Position numbers and translations under genes: made by a program
The notes under the pieces: model-generated
The model's input: only the letters and a program-made list of their open reading frames with translations
The model's database searches: none
Told to the model about the DNA's origin: nothing
Shown: positions 52,297 through 60,962 of the stretch, one piece after another
Layout of the letters: each line of letters starts with the position of its first letter
Position numbering within the stretch: the stretch's first letter is position 1
Origin: Streptomyces exfoliatus
GTDB lineage: Bacteria > Actinomycetota > Actinomycetes > Streptomycetales > Streptomycetaceae
DNA length: 64,000 bases
Reading direction: 5' to 3'
Assembly: GCF_000725545.1 (NCBI RefSeq)
Contig: NZ_JNZP01000020.1
Coordinates: 1-64,000, forward strand

Positions 52297-53421
52297 TCAC
52301 TTCCCCGGCCCCGCCACCACCGACCGCCCCACCACCGTCCCCGCCCGGTCCACGCAGACCACGTCCACCGCGACCGGGGCGCCCCGCAGGACCGACAGGG
52401 CCTCGTCGCGGGCGCGGGCGGCCACCAGGTCGCCGAGGGGGACGCCGGCGGCCTCGCAGAGGCGGAGGGCGGCGAGCCCCGTGTTGGCGCCGGCGATCTC
52501 CGCCGCCAGGGAATCCGACGCGCCGCCGGTACGGGCCAGGTCGGCGAGGAAGGCCTTGTCGACCTGGGAGCGGGCCGAGTGGAGGTCCAGGTGGCCCGCC
52601 GCCAGCTTGGACAGCTTCGCGAAGCCGCCGCAGATCGTGAGGCGGTCGAGCGGGTGGCGGCGGACGTACTTGAGGACGGCGCCCGCGAAGTCGCCCATGT
52701 CGAGGAGCGCGATCTCCGGCAGGTCGTACAGCGTCGACACGGTCCGCTCGGACGTCGAGCCGGTGCAGCCCGCCACGTGGGTGAGACCGCCCGCGCGGGC
52801 CACGTCCACGCCCCGGCGGATGGAGTCGATCCAGGCCGAGCAGGAGTACGGGACGACGACACCGGTCGTGCCGAGGATCGACAGGCCGCCGAGGATGCCG
52901 ATCCGGGGGTTCCAGGTGGAGCGGGCGATCTCGGCGCCGTGGTCGACGGAGACGGTGATCTCGACGTCGCCGCCGCCGCCGTGCAGGGCGGCGACCTCGG
53001 CGACGTGCTCGCGCATGAGCTGCCGGGGCACCGGATTGATCGCGGGCTCGCCCACGTCGAGGGGGAGGCCGGGAAGCGTGACGGTGCCGACGCCCTCGCC
53101 GGCCCGGAAGACGACGCCGGAACCGGGCGGCAGGAGCCGTACTGTCGAGCGGATCACGGCGCCGTGGGTGACGTCCGGATCGTCGCCCGCGTCCTTGACC
53201 ACGGCGGCCATGGCGGACCCGCCGGACAGGGACTCGGCGGTGAGCGCGAACGACGGCGTCTGGCCCTTGGGCAGCGTGATCGTCACCGGGTCGGGGAACT
53301 CGCCGGTGAGCAGGGCCGTGTACGCGGCCGTCGTCGCGGCCGTGGCGCACGCGCCCGTCGTCCAGCCCGGCCGGAGACCGGTGTGCTTGAGTTGGGCCTC
53401 ACGCCCGCCGCCTGACGTCAC
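52297..53421 (-). CDS. cbiD: cobalt-precorrin-5B C1-methyltransferase
   Basis: The 374-aa CbiD-type enzyme has RPGWTTGACATAATTAAYTAL, GSGVVFRAGEGVGTVTLPGL, AINPVPRQLM and GGLSILGTTGVVVPYS. CbiD is the oxygen-independent-pathway C1-methyltransferase, doing the job of CobF in the aerobic route. It starts with GTG preceded by AGGAG. It is divergent from cobK, with only 12 bases between the starts, so each promoter lies within the other gene or in overlapping DNA. Confidence 0.94.
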   Translation of the reverse strand: MTSGGGREAQLKHTGLRPGWTTGACATAATTAAYTALLTGEFPDPVTITLPKGQTPSFALTAESLSGGSAMAAVVKDAGDDPDVTHGAVIRSTVRLLPPGSGVVFRAGEGVGTVTLPGLPLDVGEPAINPVPRQLMREHVAEVAALHGGGGDVEITVSVDHGAEIARSTWNPRIGILGGLSILGTTGVVVPYSCSAWIDSIRRGVDVARAGGLTHVAGCTGSTSERTVSTLYDLPEIALLDMGDFAGAVLKYVRRHPLDRLTICGGFAKLSKLAAGHLDLHSARSQVDKAFLADLARTGGASDSLAAEIAGANTGLAALRLCEAAGVPLGDLVAARARDEALSVLRGAPVAVDVVCVDRAGTVVGRSVVAGPGK

Positions 53422-53433
53422 GAAAGGGCTCCT

Positions 53434-54174
53434 GTGGTGCACATACTCATTCTCGGGGGGACCACCGAGGCCCGCTCCCTCGCGGGCCTGCTGCACGGCA
53501 GGGTCCGGGTCACCAGCAGCCTCGCGGGGCGGGTGGCGAGCCCCCGGCTGCCGGCCGGTGAGGTCAGGATCGGCGGCTTCGGCGGTGCCGAAGGACTGGC
53601 GGAGTGGCTGCGGGAGCACGCGGTGGACGCGGTCATCGACGCCACGCATCCCTTCGCCGAGCGGATCAGCTTCAACGCGGCCGGGGCGGCCGCCACCGCC
53701 CATGTTCCCCTGCTGGCGCTCCGCCGCCCAGGCTGGGTCCCGGAGAAGGGCGACGACTGGCACGAGGTGGCGTCCCTCGACGCCGCCGCCGGGGCCCTGG
53801 ACGGTCTCGGCGACCGCGTCTTCCTGACGACGGGCCGCATGGGCCTGGCGGCGTTCGCGGCCTGCCCGCAGTGGTTCCTGGTCCGGTCGGTGGACCCCCC
53901 GGAGCCCCCGATGCCGGCCCGCGCGGACGTCCTTTTGGACCGGGGCCCGTTCACCCTGGCCGGCGAACGGGAACTCCTCGCCCGCCACCGGATCGACGTC
54001 CTCGTCACGAAGGACAGCGGCGGCACGGCGACAGCCCCGAAACTGACCGCGGCCCGCGAGGCGAACATCCCGGTCGTGGTGGTCCGCCGCCCCCCGGTCC
54101 CGGCGGGCGTACCCGTGGCGACGACCCCCGAGGAGGCCGCCGCCTGGGTGTTGCGGGGGCCGACCGGGACCTGA
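53434..54174 (+). CDS. cobK: precorrin-6A reductase
   Basis: The 246-aa CobK/CbiJ reductase has HILILGGTTEARSLAG (NADPH loop), VIDATHPFAERIS and VTKDSGGTATAPKLTAA. It reduces precorrin-6A to 6B before CobL acts. It starts with GTG (a second GTG follows). Divergent from cbiD. Confidence 0.93.
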   Translation: MVHILILGGTTEARSLAGLLHGRVRVTSSLAGRVASPRLPAGEVRIGGFGGAEGLAEWLREHAVDAVIDATHPFAERISFNAAGAAATAHVPLLALRRPGWVPEKGDDWHEVASLDAAAGALDGLGDRVFLTTGRMGLAAFAACPQWFLVRSVDPPEPPMPARADVLLDRGPFTLAGERELLARHRIDVLVTKDSGGTATAPKLTAAREANIPVVVVRRPPVPAGVPVATTPEEAAAWVLRGPTGT

Positions 54175-54253
54175 GACGTGCCGGGGTGCCCCGGCTCCGT
54201 CCGGCCCGTTCCCTCCGCGCGACAGGTGATTCCTCCCGGCGTTCAATGGAGGA

Positions 54254-55807
54254 ATGGAGACCGTCCGATGGCTGGTCACAGCAGGGCTCGTGTCCGTTCT
54301 GGGCATGGCCTCCGGTACAGGGCCCACCCCGACCCCCGAGCCGCCGCCGGCGCAGCCGCCGCCCGTGCTCGACCGGGCGGACGTCGATCGGGCCGTCGGG
54401 CGGATCGACGCCGATGTCGCGGCGCTGATGAAGCGCACCGGGGTGCCCGGGGTGTCCGTCGCCGTCGTGTACGAGGACAAGGTCGTCCACCTCAAGGGGT
54501 ACGGGGTGCGCGAGGTCGGCAAGGACGCCCGGGTCGACGGCGACACCGTCTTCCAGCTCGCCTCGGTGTCGAAGCCGATCGCCTCCACCGTCGTCGCCGG
54601 GGCCGTCGGCGTCGAGGGGTGGCAGAAGCCCGTCGCCCCCGAGCTGCCCGAGTTCCGGCTGAAGGACCCGTGGGTGAGCTCCCACGTGACGGTCGCCGAC
54701 CTGTTCTCGCACCGCAGCGGTCTGCCCGACCACGCGGGCGACCTCCTGGAGGACCTCGGCTACGACCAGGAGTACATCCTGTCCCACCTGCGATACGAGC
54801 CCCTGGCGCCGTTCCGGGCGAGTTACGCGTACACCAACTTCGGTCTGACGGCTGCCGCGGAGGCCGTCGCCGCCGAGAAGGGTGTGCCGTGGGAGAAGCT
54901 CGCCGAGGACACGCTCTACAGGCCCGCCGGCATGAACGACACCAGTTCCCGCTTCCAGGACTTCGCCTCGAACCCCGACCGGGCCGTCGGCCATGTGAAG
55001 GAGGCCGACGGGACGTGGAAGGCGTCCGTACGGGACCCGGACGCCCAGTCGCCCGCGGGCGGCGTCAGCTCCTCGGGCCGCGACATGGCGACCTGGCTGC
55101 GGCTCCAGCTCGCGAACGGCTCGCTGGACGGGAAGCGGATCATCGAGGAGGAGGCCCTCGACCTGACCCACCACCCCGAGTCCGTCGCCTCACCGGCGCA
55201 CGCGCCCGCGGGCCGGACCGGCTTCTACGGTCTCGGCTGGAACGTGGCGTACGACGACGAGGGCCGGCTGCGCCTCTCGCACACCGGCGCGTTCGAGCTC
55301 GGCGCGCACACCAACGTCACGATGCTGCCGGGCGAGCGGCTCGGGATCGTCGTCCTCACCAACGGTGCCCCGGTGGGCGTCGCGGACGCCGTCTCCCTCG
55401 ACTTCTTCGAGACCGCGCAGAACGGCGAGCCCAGCCGGGACTGGGTGCCGCTCCTCGACGGGATCTACCAGCAGCAGGCGGACGCCGACCGGTCCCCGAC
55501 CGACTACGCGAAGAAGCCCGCCGACGCCGCTCCCGCGAAGGCCGACAGCGCCTACACCGGCACGTACACCAACGCCTACTACGGCAGGCTGACGGTGGCC
55601 GAGGAGGGCGGCGGCCTGGTCCTGCGACTGGGGCCGGAGCCCCAGTCGTACCGGCTCACGCACTACGCCGGGAACACGTTCAGCTTCCCGACCCGCGGCG
55701 AGAACGCCGTCGGCCTCACGGGCGTCACGTTCTCCCCGGACGGGAAGACCGTCCGCGTCGAGTACCTGGACCAGGAGGGCCTGGGCACCTTCACCCGCGC
55801 CCGCTGA
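54254..55807 (+). CDS. secreted serine hydrolase (class C beta-lactamase-like) with DUF3471-type tail
   Basis: The 517-aa protein has an N-terminal signal segment (VRWLVTAGLVSVLGMASG, cleaved near residue 20), a Pro-rich stretch, and a beta-lactamase/PBP domain (about 45-385). The SxxK motif is SVSK (near 97), YxN is YAYTN (near 195) and the KTG equivalent is HTG. A beta domain of the DUF3471 type forms the C-terminus (about 430-517, YTGTYTNAYYGRLTV). Such enzymes are D-amino-acid peptidases or esterases; no beta-lactamase role is shown. It sits inside the cobalamin cluster without an obvious link. Confidence 0.9.
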   Translation: METVRWLVTAGLVSVLGMASGTGPTPTPEPPPAQPPPVLDRADVDRAVGRIDADVAALMKRTGVPGVSVAVVYEDKVVHLKGYGVREVGKDARVDGDTVFQLASVSKPIASTVVAGAVGVEGWQKPVAPELPEFRLKDPWVSSHVTVADLFSHRSGLPDHAGDLLEDLGYDQEYILSHLRYEPLAPFRASYAYTNFGLTAAAEAVAAEKGVPWEKLAEDTLYRPAGMNDTSSRFQDFASNPDRAVGHVKEADGTWKASVRDPDAQSPAGGVSSSGRDMATWLRLQLANGSLDGKRIIEEEALDLTHHPESVASPAHAPAGRTGFYGLGWNVAYDDEGRLRLSHTGAFELGAHTNVTMLPGERLGIVVLTNGAPVGVADAVSLDFFETAQNGEPSRDWVPLLDGIYQQQADADRSPTDYAKKPADAAPAKADSAYTGTYTNAYYGRLTVAEEGGGLVLRLGPEPQSYRLTHYAGNTFSFPTRGENAVGLTGVTFSPDGKTVRVEYLDQEGLGTFTRAR

Positions 55808-55852
55808 GCACGGGTCGGCAGGGCCGCTCGGCCGAGCACGGGTCGGCAGGGC
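55806..55852 (+). repeat. tandem duplication at the serine-hydrolase stop
   Basis: gagcacgggtcggcagggc (55806-55824) is repeated exactly at 55834-55852, period 28. A partial third unit, cacggtcggc, follows. Confidence 0.8.
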
Positions 55853-55871
55853 ACGGTCGGCTGTGCGCCGG

Positions 55872-57143
55872 TCAGACGATGGCGTTGTAGATCTGCCAGC
55901 TCCAGCCGATCTTGATGCGGGTGGCGGCCGGGGTGTCCTTGTACAGCCAGAGGTTCCCGGCCGTGTCGCGGGCGATGCCGTCGCGGCCGCTCCAGCCGTC
56001 GATGTCGCCCGTGCCCCGGACCGCGTTGTACGTGTTCCAGCCGCCGCCGACGCGGACGCGCGGCTTGTACGGGGCGCGGTCCATGTCCGGCGCCGTCGAC
56101 GCCCTGGGCTCGTACGACCAGAGCACTCCGGCGCTGTCCCGGGCCACTACCCGGTCGCCGATGGTGCTGATCAGGTTGTACGCGTTCCAGCCGCCGCCGA
56201 CCCGCACGCGGGGCTTGAGCGGTGCACCGGTGCTGTCGCCGCGCTCGTACGGGTAGTTCCAGAGGACGCCGTCGCGGTCACGGGCGATCAGCCCGTGGTA
56301 TCCGGCGGAGATGGAGGTGTACGTGTTCCAGCCGCCGCCCTCGCGGACGCGCGGCTTGAACGGGGCCGCCGGGTCGCCGGAGCCCTCGTGGTACCAGAGC
56401 ACGCCGTCCTTGTCCCGGGCCACCAGGCTGCCGTGGCCGGACGCGGTGGTCCAGGAGAGCTTGGTGAGGGCGGTGTAGCCGTTCCAGCCGCCGCCGACGC
56501 GGGTCCGCGGCTTGAAGGGGCGCGCGGGGTCGGCGGTGCTCTCGTACTGCCAGAGCACGCCGTCCTTGTCGCGGGCGTGCACCGTCGTGCGGTCCCCCGC
56601 CTCCGGGGTGCCGGGGACGAAATGGAAGCCCACCGGTCCGCTCGCGACCACGGTGCCGTCGGAGTCCCGCATCTCCAGCCTGCCGTCGCGCTCTCCGGCG
56701 TAGGCGTAGTGGGCGAGGGCGCTGATCCGGATGTCGTAGGTGATCGTCCGCTGCGCCATGGTGGCCGGCAGGGGTGTCACGTCGTCCGGGTTCCACCAGC
56801 CCCAGTTGCAGTCCTCGAACGGCTCGCCGTTGACCGAGCAGGCGGTGTCGGGCACGTACTCGTCACCGGCCGAGGGGGTGGGCAGACCGATGTCCAGCCG
56901 GGGAGTGACCGCGCCCGTGACGGTCTCGGGCAGCGTGACCGTGATCCGGGTGGTCACCGCCGCCTGGCCCGTGCGGACGACCAGCGGGCCGCCCTCCTGG
57001 ACCACCGTGCCGGCTTCGGCGGTCTCGGTCGCTCCGGCGGTCACCGTTCCGGCCGTGACCGGAGCGGCCGCGGCCACGGTGGCCGGGACGACGCCGGCGA
57101 CGAGTGCGGTCGCGGTGACCAGGGCTGCACGGAGTCGTGCCAC
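55872..57143 (-). CDS. secreted tachylectin-like repeat protein
   Basis: The 423-aa protein starts with GTG. It has a signal peptide (about 1-27, LVTATALVAGVVPATVAAAA), a first beta domain (30-175) and about five repeats of 45-50 residues (180-423). The repeat core is ARDKDGVLW, then KPRVRVGGGWNTY. This pattern is typical of tachylectin-2-like beta-propellers, which bind N-acetylated sugars. Cys pairs (TACSVNGEPFEDC) suggest a disulphide. It lies between a secreted serine hydrolase and cobIJ. An extracellular carbohydrate-binding role is inferred. Confidence 0.84.
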   Translation of the reverse strand: MARLRAALVTATALVAGVVPATVAAAAPVTAGTVTAGATETAEAGTVVQEGGPLVVRTGQAAVTTRITVTLPETVTGAVTPRLDIGLPTPSAGDEYVPDTACSVNGEPFEDCNWGWWNPDDVTPLPATMAQRTITYDIRISALAHYAYAGERDGRLEMRDSDGTVVASGPVGFHFVPGTPEAGDRTTVHARDKDGVLWQYESTADPARPFKPRTRVGGGWNGYTALTKLSWTTASGHGSLVARDKDGVLWYHEGSGDPAAPFKPRVREGGGWNTYTSISAGYHGLIARDRDGVLWNYPYERGDSTGAPLKPRVRVGGGWNAYNLISTIGDRVVARDSAGVLWSYEPRASTAPDMDRAPYKPRVRVGGGWNTYNAVRGTGDIDGWSGRDGIARDTAGNLWLYKDTPAATRIKIGWSWQIYNAIV

Positions 57144-57270
57144 GGATCCCCCAGGAGATCGGGTGGAGCGGGAGGGCGGCGTACTGCGACGCCCTTGTTT
57201 TCGGACACCCGTGTGACCCCTGAGGTCAGGCAAAGGTTGCCCGGCGTTCCACCCGAGGTTCTCCGGGCTC

Positions 57271-57308
57271 CCGCTCCCACCCGTACGTACTGCCGCTCCT
57301 ACCCGTAC
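57271..57308 (-). repeat. tandem duplication at the cobIJ stop
   Basis: gccgctcctacccgtac (57292-57308, containing the cobIJ stop) and cccgctcccacccgtac (57271-57287) differ at two positions, period 21. Confidence 0.65.
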
Positions 57309-58789
57309 CGCCGCGGTGTCCACGTGATCGTCCGGCCGTCGGCGCGTTCGACCGCTCGGGTCTGGGACGAGCCGATCAGGAGCAGGGTCCGCATGTCCAC
57401 CTCGGACGGGTCCAGGGTCTTGAGGGTCAGGATCCGGACCGACTGCTCCGGGCCGCCGACGTCCCGCGCGACGACCACCGGGGTCTCTGGCGAGCGGAGT
57501 TCGAGGAGCAGGTCGCGGGCCGCGGACACCTGGTGGGTGCGGGACTTGGAGCCGGGGTTGTACAGGGCCAGGACCAGGTCCGCCTCCGCCGCCGACCGCA
57601 GGCGCGTCGCGATGACGTCCCAGGGCTTGAGCCGGTCGGAGAGCGAGATCGTCGCGTAGTCGTGGCCGAGGGGGGCGCCCGCGGCGGCGGCGGCCGCGTT
57701 GGCGGCGGTCACCCCGGGGAGGACCCGTACGGGAACGTCCGCGTACGCCGGTTCGCAGGCGACCTCCAGGACGGCGGTCGCCATGGCGAAGACGCCGGGG
57801 TCGCCGCCGGAGACGACCGCGACCTTGTGGCCGCGCCGGGCCAGGTCGAGGGCGAACTCGGCGCGTTCGGACTCGACCTTGTTGTCGGAGCCGTGCCGGA
57901 TCTGCCCGGGGCGCAGCACCGGCACCCGGTCCAGGTAGGTGGTGTAGCCGACGAGGACGTCGGCGTTGACGAGCGCGCCGCGCGACTCGGGGGTGAGCCA
58001 GGGCGCGCCGGCCGGGCCGGTGCCGACGACGACGACCTCGCCCCGGTCCCGTACGGGGAGTTCCTGGTCGATACGGGAGGGGAGGACGGCGACCGAGAAG
58101 TACGGGACGGTGTCCGGGTCGACGTCGCTCAGCTTCTCCGTCCGCTCGCCCGCCATGAACGCCCGCTCCACGTACCGGGCGTCGTCGAGCCGGCCAGCCC
58201 GCTCCAGGGCCCGCTTCACGGTGGGGAAGGTGCGGCCGAGCTTCATCACGACCGCCGAGTCGGTGCCGGCGAGGCGGGCCGTCAGCTCGTCCTCGGGCAG
58301 GGTGCCGGGGATGATCGTGAGGACCTCCTCCGCCTCGCACAGCGGCTCGCCGAGCCGGGCCGCGGCGGCGGAGACCGAGGTGACGCCGGGGATGACGGTC
58401 GTGTCGTAGCGGTCGGCGAGCCGCTTGTGCATGTGTTGGTACGAGCCGTAGAACAGCGGGTCGCCCTCGGCGAGGACGGCGACCGTGCGGCCCGCGTCGA
58501 GGTGGGCGGCGAGGCGGGCCGCGGCCTCCTCGTAGAAGTCGTCGAGGGCGCCCCGGTAGCCGCCGGGGTGGTCCGTGGTCTCCACCGTGAGCGGGTACAT
58601 CAGCCGCTCCTCGATGTGGTCCTCGCGGAGGTGTTCGGCGGCGATGGAGCGGGCGATGGAGCGGCCGTGCCGGGCCGAGTGGTACGCGATGACGTCGGCG
58701 GCGGCGATGGCCTTCACGGCGGCCACCGTCATCAGGTTCGGGTCGCCGGGGCCGAGGCCGACCCCGTACAGCTTTCCGGTGACGGTCAC
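57299..58789 (-). CDS. cobIJ: precorrin-2 C20-/precorrin-3B C17-methyltransferase fusion
   Basis: The 496-aa two-domain cobalamin enzyme. The CobI half (about 1-245) has [34 protein letters not shown] and [15 protein letters not shown]. The CobJ half (about 250-496) has [32 protein letters not shown] and [22 protein letters not shown] (key piece [10 protein letters not shown]). It methylates C20 and then C17, with ring contraction. It starts with GTG overlapping the cobH stop (GTGA). The fusion is usual in Streptomyces. Confidence 0.95.
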   Translation of the reverse strand: MTVTGKLYGVGLGPGDPNLMTVAAVKAIAAADVIAYHSARHGRSIARSIAAEHLREDHIEERLMYPLTVETTDHPGGYRGALDDFYEEAAARLAAHLDAGRTVAVLAEGDPLFYGSYQHMHKRLADRYDTTVIPGVTSVSAAAARLGEPLCEAEEVLTIIPGTLPEDELTARLAGTDSAVVMKLGRTFPTVKRALERAGRLDDARYVERAFMAGERTEKLSDVDPDTVPYFSVAVLPSRIDQELPVRDRGEVVVVGTGPAGAPWLTPESRGALVNADVLVGYTTYLDRVPVLRPGQIRHGSDNKVESERAEFALDLARRGHKVAVVSGGDPGVFAMATAVLEVACEPAYADVPVRVLPGVTAANAAAAAAGAPLGHDYATISLSDRLKPWDVIATRLRSAAEADLVLALYNPGSKSRTHQVSAARDLLLELRSPETPVVVARDVGGPEQSVRILTLKTLDPSEVDMRTLLLIGSSQTRAVERADGRTITWTPRRYG

Positions 58790-59439
58790 TTCTGGATCTC
58801 CGCTTCGTGCGCTATCGCGTTGATGGCCGCCGCGGTCATCGCGCTGCCGCCGCGCCGGCCCCGTACGACGAGGTATTCGAGGCCCAGTTCCTGGGCGGCG
58901 AGGGCGTCCTTGGACTCGGCGGCGCCGATGAAGCCGACCGGTATGCCGAGGACGGCGGCGGGCTTCCCGGCGCCCTTGGCGACCATCTCCAGGAGGTGGA
59001 AGAGGGCGGTGGGCGCGTTGCCGATGGCGACGACGGAGCCTTCGAGGCGGTCCCGCCACAGTTCGAGGGCGGCGGCGGAGCGGGTGGTGCCGAGTTCGGC
59101 GGCGAGGCCGGGCACGGACGGGTCGGAGAGCGCGCAGAGCACCTCGTTGTCGGCGGGCAGCCGCTTGCGGGTGACGCCGCTGGCGACCATCTGGGCGTCG
59201 CAGAGGATCGGGGCGCCGGCGCGGAGGGCGGCGCGGGCGTCCGCGACGACGCCGGGGGAGTAGGCGATGTCCTGCACGAGGTCGGTCATGCCACAGGCGT
59301 GGATCATCCGGACCGCCACCTGGGCGACGTCGGCGGGCAGGCCCGTCAGGTCGGCCTCGGCGCGGATCGTGGCGAAGGACCGGCGGTAGATCTCGGCGCC
59401 GTCCTTCTCGTAGTCGAACATCGTGTCGCTCTCGCTCAT
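58786..59439 (-). CDS. cobH: precorrin-8X methylmutase
   Basis: The 217-aa enzyme moves a methyl group from C11 to C12 to give hydrogenobyrinate. [20 protein letters not shown] (catalytic His region), [30 protein letters not shown] and [13 protein letters not shown] are diagnostic. ATG 59439 overlaps the cobG stop by ATGA; an alternative ATG six codons downstream has similar support. Confidence 0.95.
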   Translation of the reverse strand: MSESDTMFDYEKDGAEIYRRSFATIRAEADLTGLPADVAQVAVRMIHACGMTDLVQDIAYSPGVVADARAALRAGAPILCDAQMVASGVTRKRLPADNEVLCALSDPSVPGLAAELGTTRSAAALELWRDRLEGSVVAIGNAPTALFHLLEMVAKGAGKPAAVLGIPVGFIGAAESKDALAAQELGLEYLVVRGRRGGSAMTAAAINAIAHEAEIQK

Positions 59440-60713
59440 CTCGTGGGTGTCGCCGGGTGCGTGGGTGTCGCCGGGCCGCGGGCCGCCGCGACGGCTTCTG
59501 ACAGGGAGGTACGGGGGGTGGGGACGCCGTCCACCGAGTAGCTGTCGCCTTCTGTGCCCGTGGCGAGGACGTCGACCCAGGCGCCGTGCGGGTGTCCGCA
59601 GCGCCGCTCGCACCCGGAGAAGTGCACGGGCAGCGGCCCCGGGAGCGCGGCCGGGAGCGCGACGAGGGCGTCGGCCCGTACGTCGGCGAGGGACTTGGCG
59701 CAGCCGGGCCGTCCGGTGCAGGCGGTGACCCCGGCGCCGGGGGCGTCGGGGCGGGTGATCAGCCCGTACGCCTCCAGGTCCCGGAGCCGCTCGGGCCCCG
59801 CCCCCACGACGACCGCCCCGCGCCACGGCGTGAACCGGACCTCGTCGGCGGGCAGCAGGGCCCGCAGCTGGGCGGCTGTCAGCCGGCCGAGCGGCGCGAG
59901 GACGTACAGGTGGCCGTCCCCGAGCGCCCCGGGTCCGGGCGGCGCGGAGAACGGTGCCGGCGGTACGGGAAGGGCCTCGGCCGCGATCCCGGCCGCAGCC
60001 AGGGCTCCGGCCCAGTCGGGGACATGGGTGACGGCGAGTTCCCGGGGCCGCCATGCTCCGGTCCCGGCCGCGTCGGCGGCGTCCAGGAACGCGAGGGCGG
60101 CGGCGAGGGCGGCACGGACGGCGTCGGCGGCGGCGAGCCGGAAGACCTGCGGGCCGCCGGGCCACAGCACGGCGGTGCCGTCCCCGTCTGCGATCAACTT
60201 CACATCTCCGCCGAGTCCGGCCACGTCCCCGCGCCCGTCGTCCAGGACGAAGAGGAAACGGCCGGAAAGGGCCGCCGCCCGGGGCTCTGCGCACAGTGCG
60301 GCGTCGAGGTCGCGCGCCCACAACTGCACGTCCGCGCGGCCGAGTCCGTCGAGTCCCGAGGCGGGCGAGGCGACGATGTTGCGGACGCGTTCGTGGGTGG
60401 GGGAGGGCAGCAGGTCCGCCTCGGCGAGGAGCGCCGCGAGCGTGGCCCCGCAGTCGTCCGTGAGGCCGCGCAGCTCCGCGTTGCCGCGCGAGGTGATGCT
60501 GATCCGACCGTCGCCGAGGGTCTCCGCCGCCGTCGCGAGGGTCTCGACCTGACGGGACGTCAGTCGGCCTGCGGGCAGGCGCAGTCGGGCCAGGCGGCCG
60601 TCCTCGGCGGGGTGCAGGCGCAGTGCCCCCGGGCAGGCGTCGCCTCGGTCCCTTATGCGAGCTTCGCCCGGTTCGGGCGTCGTGTGCGGGGTGGGCGGCA
60701 TGGCGGCGAGCAT
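59436..60713 (-). CDS. cobG: precorrin-3B synthase
   Basis: The 425-aa nitrite/sulphite-reductase-like protein performs the O2-dependent C20 hydroxylation of precorrin-3A. Two half-domains are visible (about 25-90, [16 protein letters not shown], and 215-300). The 4Fe-4S cysteines are in [10 protein letters not shown] and [10 protein letters not shown]. It heads the minus-strand cobG-cobH-cobIJ operon. The start is ATG 60713 or, four codons in, 60701. It is divergent from cobN. Its presence marks the aerobic route although CbiD belongs to the other route. Confidence 0.93.
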   Translation of the reverse strand: MLAAMPPTPHTTPEPGEARIRDRGDACPGALRLHPAEDGRLARLRLPAGRLTSRQVETLATAAETLGDGRISITSRGNAELRGLTDDCGATLAALLAEADLLPSPTHERVRNIVASPASGLDGLGRADVQLWARDLDAALCAEPRAAALSGRFLFVLDDGRGDVAGLGGDVKLIADGDGTAVLWPGGPQVFRLAAADAVRAALAAALAFLDAADAAGTGAWRPRELAVTHVPDWAGALAAAGIAAEALPVPPAPFSAPPGPGALGDGHLYVLAPLGRLTAAQLRALLPADEVRFTPWRGAVVVGAGPERLRDLEAYGLITRPDAPGAGVTACTGRPGCAKSLADVRADALVALPAALPGPLPVHFSGCERRCGHPHGAWVDVLATGTEGDSYSVDGVPTPRTSLSEAVAAARGPATPTHPATPTR

Positions 60714-60794
60714 ACCCACGGGGAACCACCCGGCCACCGGGTGTGATCCGGCCGACTCCCCGGCCCGCCCCGGCCCGCCGACGGCACGATCTAC

Positions 60795-60925
60795 TATGCA
60801 GACGGCATGGGGTCCCAGGACCCCGGGGAGGAAGCCCGGTGAGAATCCGGCGCGGTCCCGCCACTGTGAGCCCGGCCGGAAACGGAAGGGTGAGTCAGGA
60901 ACTCCCGCCGTCCATACGACCACCC
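60795..60925 (+). promoter_or_regulatory. cobalamin (AdoCbl) riboswitch upstream of cobN
   Basis: The leader has ggtgagaatccgg, then cgcggtcccgccactgtga (B12 box at 60860-60869), a GC-rich arm and gagtcagga (60892-60900), in the order of the cobalamin riboswitch core. It lies on the plus strand 38 bases before the cobN start. Cobalamin would be expected to switch cobN (and genes downstream) off. No second copy serves cobG. Confidence 0.93.
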
Positions 60926-60962
60926 GGGGCGCGGACAACCCCGAGGAAGGCCTGCGCTCGCC

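Noticed and set aside
60714..60794. Second cobalamin riboswitch for cobG on the minus strand
   Set aside because: No B12 box or associated core sequence is visible on that strand.
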